From Apostichopus japonicus (taxonomy: Eukaryota; Echinodermata; Holothuroidea; Aspidochirotida; Stichopodidae), in contig NC_092562.1 in the NCBI RefSeq assembly GCF_037975245.1, positions 14,515,521-14,579,520 of the forward strand: a stretch of 64,000 nt of DNA, written 5' to 3'. The position numbers were made by a program, and so were the translations under genes. Below the pieces are notes generated by a model, which was not told the DNA's origin, did no database searches, and saw only the letters and a program-made list of their open reading frames with translations. Within the stretch, counting starts at the first letter, position 1. The number at the start of each line of letters is the position of its first letter. Shown piece after piece: positions 12,109-23,928 of this stretch.

Positions 12109-13031
12109 ACATGCTGTGATGGTTGAATTGATATTCCGCCTACGGCGACATGACTCGGATACATAGGGATGGTTTTATCAATCAGAGAATCAGTGGCTGT
12201 AATCACAAAATCAACCTTCGGCAACGATGACGTAGAAGGCTTGATACCATATGGCTCCATCAATGATCGATAAGGCCATTCCAGTGAGGGACCTGTTAAT
12301 AAGCCCAAAATTACGAAAACAAAATTGGCCGTCCTTTCGACAAAGTTCATTTTTGATGAAAACCCCAGACCCATGTCAGATGTGGTTGCAGGGTTGATAG
12401 GAATATTCAACTGTCTCAACATATGAGGCATTAACGATGTAGGAAGGAACACTATTCTCTTGTCACTGAGGTATTCACTCACTCCTGTCGCACATGGCCA
12501 GACTGGGTCAAATATCACCAAGTCAAAATGTTCATCTAAGAGAGAGGACAGAAGATCTGTCTGGTTAAATATCATCTCGCAGTAGCGCACATTCAAATCC
12601 ATGACCTTTTCTAGAATATCATATTCGAATAAAAGGTTTCTACCCTCCAAAGCAGCTTGAAAACCCTCTTCCATACACTCGTCACATTCTGTTCCAAATG
12701 AATCATACGTTTTGACCAACTTAAAGTTGAACAGCTTCGAGTGAACTGGGTGTTCCGTTCGATGTTTGTACACATCAGCCAGAAGGAAAGTGATGGAATG
12801 ACCACGTGATGCAAGCTCTTCACCGAGAGCAGTCGCAGTGGTGTAATGGCTGCCTTCACCTTTGCTGTTGAAGAACAAGATTTTGGAAGACAGACTTGAA
12901 TGAGAGCTAAACAGCACAATTACTAAAAGCTTCAAAAATGAAATGTGTACTACGAAACTTGAACATGGAACTTTGAAATTCGCCGCCATCACCACCGAAA
13001 GGCAGCGACTGATTCGACAACACCACTCCAT
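12099..13031 (-). CDS. UGT first exon (UGT-B), alternative first exon or orphan
   Basis: Encodes 311 aa from the first Met, or 297 aa from the Met at 12989, which gives a cleaner signal peptide. It is the substrate-binding half of a UDP-glycosyltransferase: hydrophobic leader, GEGSHY with the catalytic-type histidine, FLLADVYKHR, ALEGRNLLFE, FDPVWPCATG with the partner aspartate, and FVITATDSLID near the end. It closely parallels UGT-A exon 1. The donor at 12099/12098 is phase 0, as in UGT-A exon 1, so it could splice to 7945 and use exons 7723-7945, 6447-6666 and 5333-5618. No second set of exons 2-4 is visible between 10244 and 12098. The frame is open, which argues against old decay. Alternatives are a recent partial duplicate that is not expressed. 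Splicing to the shared exons is inference. Confidence 0.75.
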
Positions 13032-13159
13032 GAAATGCGTCGGCTATACTGTGAACAGACCTCTCCACCGCACTATTGCGTGTGTAAGGCATATATTCAC
13101 CAACTCGAAACAATGCTTAGCTACCTGTGTAACGAGCCTTGTAACGCAGAGCTATATAT

Positions 13160-13384
13160 CAAATGTAAACAAGCTATATATATTGTACCATCGATTTGGT
13201 TTCAATGAAGTTTCTTAATACCGTGACGCGTATATGCTGCATTCACACTGACCTTGAATAACTATATACGTAATATCCTGACCGTTAAGACAATAGTTAT
13301 GATCTACGCAAGTTCACGTTATAACAAAAGTTTGGTGCTTGGCTTGCCTACCTAGGAACGGTGAAAGTAAATGCTGTAGTTTAG
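13160..13384 (-). promoter_or_regulatory. Conserved upstream block of UGT-B (promoter candidate)
   Basis: Near-identical partner of 10751-10976, here about 130 bp upstream of the first ATG. On the minus strand it carries the same TATA-like and TGTTTAC motifs. Its half-site reads TCAAGGTCA, the extended form bound by ERR/NR5-type receptors, where the other copy has TCAGGTCA. The site assignments are motif matches only. Confidence 0.5.
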
Positions 13385-13770
13385 TAACATATAGTTGGAA
13401 TTCTAATGAACGAAATTAATCAGGAAGGTTATTATACAATTACAATAATGGAAGAACTTGTTATTGTAGCAACTTTCCTGAACTTACGCTAACAATTATT
13501 ATTTATACTCGCCAAATTTGGCGAGCGCGACTAAAAGACATAAGGGCTCATGTAGTAGGCCTACTATAGGCGGCATATATACTACTAGCTAGGTGCCAGT
13601 AAGCCTATACAGTACCTCACTGCAACTTTGGGCCGCTACTCAATTTGCGACTTCGTAAATTTGCCTAATTACTTATTCTTGTCGTTTGCCGTCTATGGAC
13701 AAACACTTTCTGAATGGCGCCGTTGCTACAAGTCACGCAAAGCCGTTTATATATACGGCCCTGAAATCAT

Positions 13771-14019
13771 GTTGTTAACGAATTTTACATGGTTTTTGCT
13801 ACATATCAGGACGTTGTCAACGAATTTTACATGGTTGTATCTACAAATCTTGACGTTGTTAACGAAGTTTACATGGTTGTTGCTACATATCAGGACGTTG
13901 TTAACAATTTATAAATGGCTGTTGCTAAAAATCTGGACGTTAACGAATTTAACATTGTTCTTGCTACAAATGTGGATGTTTTTATCGAATTATACATGGT
14001 TTTTGCTACAAATCAGGAC
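13771..14019 (+). repeat. 42-bp minisatellite, six degenerate copies
   Basis: Five units of 42 bp and one of 39 bp. The consensus begins gttgttaacgaattttacat, continues ggttgttgctac, and ends aaatcaggac. The units keep one reading frame as a 14-residue repeat in a 141-aa open frame (13628-14053), but divergence between units includes non-synonymous and length changes. I treat it as a minisatellite rather than a gene. Confidence 0.85.
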
Positions 14020-15940
14020 GTTAACTATTTTTTTTCCTTTTCGCATTCCATAATTTTGGAGTTCCATATATCAAGTCCAGATTTTAAACGATGGCAAACT
14101 TCCAAATGTATATGATCAAGCGAATTGGAAACTAAGTTGGTTGCGTGACGCCTGTCAGCCCCCTCTCCCTCCCAACCCATTACTTCCCCGGCATCGCTGG
14201 AAGGATATATAGGCCGTGGTACATCCCTTGATTTCGTTTCATTCCGTGCAACTCAAAGAGGGAGGGGATAATATGTGAATGATAAATATGAAAATATTAT
14301 TCTGAATGGATATTCAGTTGTCCCCACTTGCGATGCTGGTATATATGCTTAAAAATCGGTAAAAATCTAACAGAAATCGGGTCCTTTTGCGTTATTGTAC
14401 GAGGCTATTTTCTACCAATCAGAAATGTCGTACGAGGGACATTCTTGAGGCATATACGAAATTTCGGCGAATCAACCAATCACAACGTTTGTTAATATTG
14501 ACAGAACAATTGTTCCGAAAACAAAAATGGCCGCGCTCAGTAGTGGCGGTGTTACACGAAAGTCGCTTCGAGAAAACTGTATTATACACGTTAAAGATTG
14601 CTCTAAATCAAAATTTATTGAACTGACAAGTAATTCATAAGAGAGATTTAAGAAATTTGCCTTGGAGTGGACACAATTTGATTGCAAGGAGGCAGAAATA
14701 GCCAGAAATTCCGCGATCGGCCTAACGTTAACAATTTCATAATGTGTTGGGGAAGTTTTACTACATCGAGACATATGATGATACCACGTTGAATGTTACA
14801 AACGGTTTTGCGACATAAGTAAAGTCAAAAGGCAGGCAAAACTCGCTGAAAAACGCGCTGCAGGTATGTACTAGTCAAAAATATGTAAGATTCTGTATTA
14901 ATCCATTTTTTCCCAACCAGCCCCTTAATTTTAGTTAGGCCTAGGTGGCTAGGCCCTACCACTGTTTTTCCAAATTGCCCACTTGGAAAAGAAATGTATG
15001 TTCGGCGTAGAGCTCAGCCAATTTGACTAAACTTGGCGAATTTTAACGTACACAATATAACCACTTTGCAAAGGTAATATAGCGATAGAAATATCTTGCT
15101 GGTGCAAGGCATAATATCTACTAGTACTAGGCCTATGTAAATTTTACCCTTATTCAAATCTGGCTTTTCGAATTCAATCCAGAAAAGATATGCTCACACA
15201 CAGTATAAGGTCTATTAGTAAACAGTTTGACTGTGATGTAAACAACTCCATTGACCAGCATATTTCTTTCAAATGTCTCAACTTGTGGGTTACACCAGGC
15301 TGACAAAGCAAATTACAGGTTTGATCAAAAACACTGCATATAGCCTACTGCATATAGCCTACATAGAGCATATTTTATCAGCAATATTTAATTTTCTTGT
15401 TGTAATTTTCTTGTCATCATTCCCACATGAGCAATATACATAGTCCTGATACACTGATGGTATGCATGTACTTTTTTGTTCATTATGACTTATGAGAATG
15501 GACCCTCAATAGGAAGAAGACATATATAGATTTATTTTTTTGTTACGGCACATACGGTAAACAGTATAAAAACAGTATTTACAAGGGTATATGCATTTTG
15601 AATTTGGAATTGTAACCTTTTCTGTCAACTTGTGTTAAGATTGCGAGGTAACTTTAAATGCCTTTAAGAAATTCAAAGATTTTGCTAGAGCATGTTGCTG
15701 AACATTGGCAATTTATTCTTCTTTCAAATTTTTAAACATAAAAGTTAAATTCTAAATATTATTTTCCTTTTTGATTATTGAATGATCCTAATGATTAGGG
15801 AGTGAAAGTTGGGGGCAAAATGCTTTGAATCTTAAGTAACAAAAACTGTGGAGGCAAATAATCCTTGCTCAAAATTTTAAAACTTACCTTTCTTGTTGCA
15901 AAACATTATTTAACAGCTATTTTTTCTTTTAATTTTACTT
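14020..15940. other. Intergenic, nothing recognised
   Basis: AT-rich sequence with scattered short frames (for example 14387-14626 on plus) that have no visible domain, no splice-site support and no composition change. Confidence 0.5.
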
Positions 15941-15946
15941 ATATAG

Positions 15947-16230
15947 AAATGGATGTATTTGTAAACAAGCTGAATGATGACGCAGATGAAAACGAACCGC
16001 CAAGGGAACGCGCCCTCTGGTCCGACAATACAAGGGGTCCAAGAGAGTGGAGGGAACGCCACATGTTTTCGAATGAATGCTTCATCTGTCATTCCGTCAA
16101 AATGAAACCGTATAAGTTCACAGGGAAAAGACTGGTAGTGAGACTTATGAGGTGTGAGATTGTTAATGGTGGAAAGGATATAAGAATTGTATACCCAGTT
16201 GGTTGCTCTACGGGGCCAAGCGGGCATGAA
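15947..16230 (+). other. Unrecognised open frame next to a retroelement remnant
   Basis: A pyrimidine-rich tract ending in atatag precedes ATG at 15950. The frame continues through a Cys/His pair (CFICHS) and many basic residues to about 16230, where the sequence passes into the BEL/Pao remnant in another frame. It could be the degraded 5' part of the element or a host exon fragment. I do not recognise the family. Confidence 0.25.
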
Positions 16231-16817
16231 ACCCATGAAATGGATATCAAACTCAAAGACGCTTTTAGAAGGGATTCCAAAGGAACATAGGGCTAAGTCA
16301 GTTGATAAAACTAGACAGAGGTTGCCGTCAACAAAGACCTTAGGATTGACTTGGCATGCAGAGTCAGACGAATTTCAACTTAAGAAGCCAGTGATGGTTA
16401 GTAATGTTGAAACCTTAACCAAGCAAATTGTTTTAAGCAAGCTATCATCAGTGTTTGACCCTCTTGGAATTATTGGGCCTATTATAGTAGTAGCTAAGAT
16501 TTGAATGCAAAATAATTGGGGAAAAAGGACTTGATTGGGATGATCCTAATGTAGGGGGTCTAGAATCTGAAATCAGAAGGTGGTTGGAAAATTAAGTTAA
16601 TTTAGACAAAATTGATATTGGAATATGCTTGTGCCCAAAGGGTAACGCAGACCAAAGAATGCATGTGTTTTGTGATGCTTCGAGTGATGCATATGCAGCT
16701 GTGGTTTATTTAACAACCATGTGGGTAAATGGAATCAGAGTGCAGCTAGTAGCTTCAAAAGCGAAGGTGGCTCCTGTTAAAGCTATAAGCATACCTAGAT
16801 TAGAGTTGTTTATTTGA
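16225..16817 (+). mobile_element. Broken BEL/Pao retrotransposon, RT to RNase H part
   Basis: Two open pieces in different frames show the diagnostic Pao-family order. At 16225-16504 come WISNS..LLEGIP, LGLTWH, and LSKLSSVFDPLGIIGP. At 16629-16817 come the RNase H motif FCDASSDAYAAVVY and VAPVKAISIPRLEL. An in-frame stop and a frameshift separate them near 16505-16628. Gag, protease, most of RT and integrase are missing. This is a dead remnant. Confidence 0.8.
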
Positions 16818-17197
16818 GAAACATTACAAAGATTTGTCGTGTGGAAATCCTAGATTAAGTTAAGTTTTTGTGGTAAAGTAAATTTTACTTAGAAGCGGTT
16901 ATAAATTCCCTTCAGACTGTACACAATCCAAGATCTATTGCATTTGTATCAGTGAATTTTGGTATAAGAACATACCATATAAGCATACATGTTTAATTTT
17001 AAAGTGTTTCCATGTGTTTGTGTCGAATGTAGACAGAAAGTGTTATATATAAGTTCAATATTATGTGATATAAATACTCCACAAATATCTTACTGTACAT
17101 AGATTTGCAGTAATGAAGAAAGATTCTTGATGGTTAATGTATGAGTAAAATGTATTAATTTTGTTTTGTTTTTTATACTTGAGGTAGAGTACCTCAT

Positions 17198-17572
17198 GGA
17201 AGGGGAGAATGTTCTAGAGAGTAAAGTAGTTTAACAATTTTGCACCTGCTATGTTATGAAAATAGGCAAATGCTTTCAAAATGCCATCTATTGTTTGCCC
17301 AACCATTCTGTTTTTGTTATGTGAAATTAGCATGTATTGTATTGAGTTACTGAATAGTGTGTTTTTAGAGACAGTGGTCAGTTGTAAACTGTTCTTCAGA
17401 GAGAAAGGTTGAGTGAGAAATAAGTATAAGACAAAACACAACTTGTAAAGACTGAGCAAAAGAGAAAGAGAAAAAGAGAGAGATAGAGAGATGATCAACG
17501 AAATAAACGAGAGAACAAGCAAATTTCCTTTTTGTGTATTATTTCACTTTGTCTGGTAAACAATCAGCCTTG
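17198..17572 (+). repeat. Probable polypurine tract and 3' LTR of the BEL/Pao remnant
   Basis: The purine run ggaaggggagaa (17198-17209) is followed directly by tgttctagagag, the expected arrangement of a polypurine tract abutting an LTR that begins TG. The right end is uncertain: a CA occurs at 17571-17572 after tctggtaaa. No 5' LTR was recognised upstream, so the element is truncated at its left end. Confidence 0.45.
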
Positions 17573-18060
17573 GCAGTCATCAGGATGGGAAAGGATTTAA
17601 TTTTTCCGAATGAACAAAATGTTAATGATCAGAGATTGGAAGTTTTTTGTTGTTGTAAATTACTAGAAAAAATTGTATTTGGGATGATGTGGCCATATTT
17701 CAGGAAAATTGAGTATTTTATTTGGAGTGCTGTATCAGTCCCCACCCGGAAGTGTGGTAGTTTTTTTTTTTTTGTATTTAATAGTGAATATTGTATTTGG
17801 AAGGATGTGAGCATTCTTGCAGGAAAATTGATGAGAGGGGGTCTTATTTTAGCAATGCTTGGACTTAACTAGGAATGGTATCGTGTCATCCAGGGGAGGT
17901 AGTATCTCTCGTCTTCTTGCACCTCGAATAGAGTGGATAAGCATCTGTCTTTTGAGTCATCAGGCTTGAAAAAGTATTTCACTTTTGAATGAACAAAGTG
18001 CTCATAGTTTGAGTTGTAGTCAAATTTGGTTTGGGAGGGTATAGCATTCTTTCAAGGCAA
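17560..18060 (+). repeat. Degenerate tandem copies of a short sequence
   Basis: Segments at about 17669-17715, 17786-17832 and 18018-18060 share the order tgtatttgg..g.atg, a cat...t.caggaaaattga-like core, and a following T-rich stretch. Preceding parts (17576-17640 and 17955-18010) also match each other around catcagg...gaatgaacaaa. Copies are diverged; no function is seen. Confidence 0.45.
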
Positions 18061-19895
18061 TTGAGACAATCTTTATTTAAAGGAAGTCCATGTTACAACC
18101 TACTCAGTCAAACTTCTCTAAATACAAACAAAGATGTGGATGAAGTTTTGAAGATTATTTGAAATTTCCTTCCTTTTTGTTCTCTACCATATATACTCAA
18201 TCCTTTCAACTGATTAAAATGGCCTTAATTAATTAACTGGCTAATAAATTAGTAGGATTTTTAATAATTAATGCATTTAGATAATTAACTAATTAACAAT
18301 GTTTTTTAACTAATTAATCTAATTAACCAATTGGTTAATTAGCTAACATATTTTAGCAGTCATAATTCATTTATGATTTCATTCAAGGTCTGAAATAAAA
18401 AAAATTGAGAGAACTCCCATGAAACTTGCAGTGTTAGTGTACTTTCTCACTCCAGTAAAACAGTAGTAGTGGAACTGGTATATGGGTTTTAAGTATGGTA
18501 ATGTAACTCCCTTTTCCATGAATTTTCTTCTCGCTTAACCACAACCATGCGTGGGGATAAAGCAATTTGTGATTAGCAACTCTTAATTCATCATTCTGTG
18601 ATAAATTTAGCCCCTCCCTCGATCAGTTGCACGGAAATTGAAAACAGAGCACATAAATGCCCTATGTACCATGGCCTAATATATGTTATGGCTCGTAATA
18701 GGATGAATTGGACCGTCAACTATGGGGCGCGTCTCAAACGTGGGTCACGAAATATTTTCAGTGGGTTACAGGATTTTTTCTTGAAGACGTCGGAAAATAT
18801 ATCAACCGTTAACGAAGCTTGCCGACAGATTATTTTTCAGCATCTAATCCAAAATCAAAGCTAGCTTTCATATATTCCCAGTATCGATTCCGAGCCTGGA
18901 TGGGGCATGGTTGATAAATTCGGCATGGACAATTCTGGTCCGAGGGCCTAAAAGTTTGGGCCCAATCGATTACAGCAGAGGAGTACGCGGGCGGTTTGGG
19001 GGTGGCAAAGGCAAAGCTTTTGACTAATAATTATACTATATTCATATAACCTTGAGAGAAACCATATTCCCAATGTGGTTCGTTGTGATAGTGACCGTAT
19101 GCGAGTTGATCAACAATAACAGCACAATAAATTTCCGTAACACTTCAAACGATTCTTCCTTATAATTTACCGCACGACCCGGAGACATATAATCCTAAAG
19201 TACGTCATTTTAGTTTACAAATATTACTATGGCTGTTTGAAGTTGATTAATTTTGGTAAGGTAAAATCCCTCGTTGATCTAGGGAATGGATTGTAGGTTA
19301 TCAGTTATGTTGGTGCTGTGCATGCATGGTTTTCAAAGGGTTCACCTTCCTTCTATAATAGTGTTGTTTATTCGTCCTTGTAATTAAAATTCTATACAAC
19401 TGGAATGATTATACGTAACTGCACTTTGGGTTAAGAGTTTCATTAAAAATGTGTTATTTTAGTTGTTCTTTAATAATATTTTCTTGTGTTTTTTTTTCAT
19501 GGATGGAAAGGGGGGGGGGGCGGCTAGTGAGGTGGTAAACGACAAACGATAAAGCTTGTCATTTCAAAGTCGATGTTTTTTTTTTTTTTGGTAGAATGCA
19601 TGGAACACCACACAAAAATAATTGTGCATAGTAGTCAAAGAAAACATTCTGAATACGACCAACGTGATGACCACGCCTCTCTTTAATTATTCATACTTTT
19701 TAAGAAAAAGTCGCCCAGGAAAGAACCTGGGCACGAAAACCAAACTACCGAACGACTGATCCGCTCTCAACCCCAGTACCCTTGCATCGGGACTGTGACT
19801 ATGTGATCATCGTCAGGTGTGCATCACCATTCCCCTCGAGAGGGAACAGATACTACACATGATCTTTAATTATTCATTGATCCCGATGATGTATG
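18061..19895. other. Intergenic, AT-rich patch and unassigned frame
   Basis: Positions 18221-18350 are dense in taatta/ttaatt words, a low-complexity patch. An 88-codon frame at 18598-18864 has no recognisable motif. A poly-G/T-rich stretch lies near 19505-19590. No gene is supported. Confidence 0.5.
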
Positions 19896-22800
19896 TTAAT
19901 CCTTTTTAGGTTTCGTTCTGCAAAACGATATTAAAACTAGAACTATGTACTTAATAATTTTGTACGTTATGTATAAGACCAACAGAAGTATGCTAAGTAG
20001 TACGGTATATACATCTAGCATATTAAGTTTAATAAAGTTAAGATCGTGGACGGGTGATCTAAGATGTTCCGCTCCAAATTTGAGAAGATGTTCCACGATG
20101 AAGGCTACTTTCTTCTGTGACGTCATGGGACGGTCATGGAACATTTCAGACAAGTTGTCAATATTCTTTTGAAATCTGGAAAGAAAACAAAGAAAAACAA
20201 TTCCAGTCGTGGAATATGAATTGCTTCATGGCAAAGAGGTATGGAACGCGGAAAGGGCAAACTTATTTCGTTGTCTAAACTAAGTTTGTTGTTGTCTAAA
20301 CTAAACTTGTTGCTGTTGTTGCTCAAACTCACGTTGATGTCTAAACTTCCGTTGTCAAAACTTACGTCGTTGTCTAAACTTTAGTCGGTATAACTTAGCA
20401 ACGAAATAAGTTTTTCCTTTTTCGCGTTCCGTAAAGAGGCACTAGTCGGTATTGAACGCACATCCCTTTAGTATAGAAGAATGTGATATGAGAATGTTAT
20501 AAGGGCGTAATTTGCCAAACACCACTTTAAAATGGCACCTCGGAAGCAAAACATGTATCTTAGGTTGGGAACAGATTCATTCGAAAAATATTGTGTGACG
20601 TCACTTACATCAGTCATTTTATACTTCGTACATAGCGTAAAACATTTAATATATTTAACATCAAATATAATTCTACAGCACATATGGGAAATGCTGAAAT
20701 GGTCACACTGAATTTCAAAACTTGACCACACATTTTCCAGTATTTTTGAATAAGTACGATGTGAAAATCAGTGTGATGGTATTCTTATGTTTGTGTTTAA
20801 AATGAAACCGTACGTGCTGATATTCAACTACAGGATAAAAGAACATAAAACATGGAATTGCTGTATATTACCAAAAGATAATTCTTCTTGTTTCATTTTA
20901 TAATCGGTTTCAGAAACAGGGGGAGAGATATTTCTCGACTTACGAGGGTGTATCCAAGACTTCCGTGATGGATTCTAGGAGAGATTCGCTTGTAATAGTT
21001 ATTGGATTAAGCCTTTTACCGATACCCCTCTCATGTACCCTTTGGGCTACATCTGACTGGTCACCGATTATTGGTAGTACCAACAGAGGGACTGCGTGGT
21101 AAATTGCTTCATACAGTCCATTGTTCCCTCCCTGGTAGATGAACAGTCTAGTATTTTTATGACCTAAAATTAAGAACATAACATATTAACAGAAATACTA
21201 CCAGTGGACACGAAAGATTACAGATTATTATTACCGACCTGATACCGACCTGGTAAAATTGATATTGAAGTAATGAAAGCGAAAAATATTCTAGTGAGCC
21301 TATCCTTTGAAATATTCATCCTTTGTCTAAATTATACCGTTTTCGAGATAGTAAGATTTTGATTTGACATCATTTTAAGGCTAACAAACGTATAACATTG
21401 AAGCAAACAGGCGTGATATCAAAGATGCAGATTAAAAACAAAACTCAATTGTGCTTAATTGTCTTCAAAATTTAATTTCAGTTTCTACATTTTTTCCATC
21501 TTTTAAATTCACATTCCCTTATAAGGCAAAGCTCTATCCAAGACCCTATATCCAATCCAACGTAAAACAATAGAGCAGAACTAATTAAAAAGCAAAACAG
21601 TTTGATGTCAGTGTGCATCCATGACATCACACCTGTTTGTTTCGAGGGGTGGGGTGGCGGGGAGGGGGGTAATGTCGGAAATGAAAGTTGTTCTCCGTAT
21701 AGTTTATATGAAGAATGGAAGTTCTCATATATTTTTAGTAATATTTCACGACAATGTCATAAATATCAAGCGCCACCCAACATCTACAACGATACCAAAA
21801 TTCCAATCCTGTAACTTTGAAAAGTGATAGAGGGAAATATCAATCTACCGACGCAAGAATAATTTATGAAGAAAATCAATTTAGATATCATTCTCCCGTA
21901 TTCCATATACAAGTTTAACCTACCCAGACCTGAACAGAGAGAGGTGGGTGGTCAGGAGAGAAAATCCCGGGGTCCGTGATCAACTAAAATGCCATCGGAA
22001 ATATGAGATGAAAAATAATGTATTCTCATTTATCATTACATACTTAAAGGGGCAAAAGAAGCTTTAAAAAGTGGGGCCCAGTGAGATAATCGTCCAAGGG
22101 ATCGTCCCTTGGCTCTCAATGCCCCCTCCATAAACCTACCTAACAAATCGTTTTGAGGTAACCATTTCATGGTTCGAATATTTTCCGGCAAGTTTACCGG
22201 TGAGTTGTCTCCTTTCCATTGCCAGATGACTTTTTGTTTCAGCTGTCCAAACGATTTGACGAACATAGCCTGCTTCTCCGGGGGTAAGTGAGTGACGTAA
22301 CTACCTAAGGAGAAAACAATGACCCCGTGATCTCCAGACGACTGTACAAACGCCTCTAAATCCTGCAGTTAACAGAAAACACGTTTGAATGAGTAAAATA
22401 TATGTGGGTGAACTTATACACATCGGGGTTTAAACAGCAGTGTACCGTAATAACCAAAATTACTGTGGTGGAGGCGAGTGGCAATCGCAAATAGTAGTTT
22501 CTATACTGAAAAGCCTGACGTAACGTAACGTACAAGTTGCCAGCACACGGGACGTTTACTTCCGGTTTCGAGAAGGAAATAAATTGGTTTGCCTGTCACA
22601 ATATCAATCACTGTGTATATGTTTGTCACTATCGGTATCACTATTTGCATATCCATGTCATTTAAGATGAACATGCGCAACAAGGTATATAGGTCAACAA
22701 TAAACCCATTTTAGGCTCTACTAACCCTCATGAGTGGGGGAGGGAATGTAGGTGACTATATATTTGTTATCCTGCACCAATACCAAGGACACAGCAGTAA

Positions 22801-23928
22801 CTATAGAACATCAATAATGAAGTAGCTCAACTCTGATACAATGTGGTAACACTCACGACGACCCTTCATGACCTTTGACCTACGTTTTGTTGATGATCTA
22901 TTCACACACTTAATATATGTTCCAGTCTCACCAACTATTTTGGTACAAAATCGACAAAGAACGGCGAGGGTAGCCTGTTACCCACTTTTTGTCGGAAGGA
23001 CAGACAAACGGACAGACACATTTTCATGACAATAAAGCTCAACAAACTGAACTAAAAATTAGAATTTTTATCATACTCGATCTAATGACTTGGCTGGTTT
23101 CGTCGACATTCCCGGTGCAATAACCACGTTGGGCATGAGAGCCACTGGTATATCGATGATAGGGTCCGAATTGATAATCCAAAGACTCGTTTCTTCCATT
23201 ATTTTCTTCACTCCTTTCTTCCTCTGTGCCTCTGGAACCCCACTCAAATCTTTGTACGGTGCATCGATGAAAAGGCTCACCAAGGCGTCATTCAGTAGGG
23301 ACCAAGCTGTATTCTTCAACCTCTGTCCGAAAGACATGCGCACGGGCAATCCAGTACCTAACTCTGGAACGAAAGCAGGATTGGTTTCACCGCCAAACAG
23401 ACGACAATGTGCAGCAAGGAAGGCCGTCGGCGACAGGGCCAAGTGAGGAGCACCAATTATATCGGCAAGGATAGCCGAACAGGGCCACATAGGGTCGTAG
23501 AAGGTGAGATCAAATTTAGCTGCGTGTAGACGGTTCATTATTTCTCCGTTTTCAAGCAGGTCACTACAATCCTGGTTGGTTTCATTGACTAGTCTATTCA
23601 TGTTTGTCATCTGGTACATGAACAGACGATCTTCGAATGCCGCCTGGGTCATTCCAGACATTCTATTACGGACATTATCCAACGGTAGACTGTGCTTGAA
23701 TACTTCAAAATTGAACAGCTTCGAGAAAATGGCATCTTCTTTGTGATGACTATATGCATCGCTAATGAGGAAAGTTACTGAATGACTGTTATGAATCAGT
23801 TCTCGGGCGATTTCTGCTGCAACCGTAAAATGGCTGCCCTCCCCTAGACCATTGAAAAAGAGTATATTCGCTGCGTCCGTGGTCGACACAAGGGAAATAA
23901 CTGCAACAACCAAGTAAAGATACTTCAT
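19896..23928 (-). CDS. UDP-glycosyltransferase (UGT-C), four exons
   Basis: Complete gene: exons 23077-23928, 22140-22362, 20944-21163 and 19896-20175, with GT-AG introns and exact phase joins, giving 524 aa. Exons 2 and 3 are 223 and 220 bp, as in UGT-A. Exon 1 has a signal peptide, GEGSHF with the catalytic-type histidine, and FYDPMWPCSA with the partner aspartate. Exon 2 begins DLEAFVQSSGDHGVIVFSLG. Exon 3 carries the donor-sugar signature but reads FIYQGGNNGLYEA, with Gln where UGTs normally have His, then IIGDQSD. Exon 4 encodes a membrane helix and a tail with Lys at -3 and -5, fitting ER retrieval. It is more diverged from UGT-A and UGT-B than those are from each other and lacks their upstream block. 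Substrate unknown; activity uncertain because of the His change. Confidence 0.92.
20243..20430. mobile_element. Foldback/MITE with internal short repeats, in UGT-C intron 3
   Basis: Left arm 20243-20273 starts ggaacgcgg and ends cttatttcgttg. Right arm 20399-20430 is its approximate complement, ending cgcgttcc. Outside the arms caaagaggtat and gtaaagaggca form an imperfect direct repeat that may be the target duplication. The interior is a run of irregular ~20-bp units of the form gttgtctaaact. Confidence 0.65.

Noticed and set aside
17461-17490. Purine-rich gagaaagag run as a polypurine tract
   Set aside because: It lies inside the presumed LTR. The run directly before tgttctagag at 17198-17209 is the better candidate.
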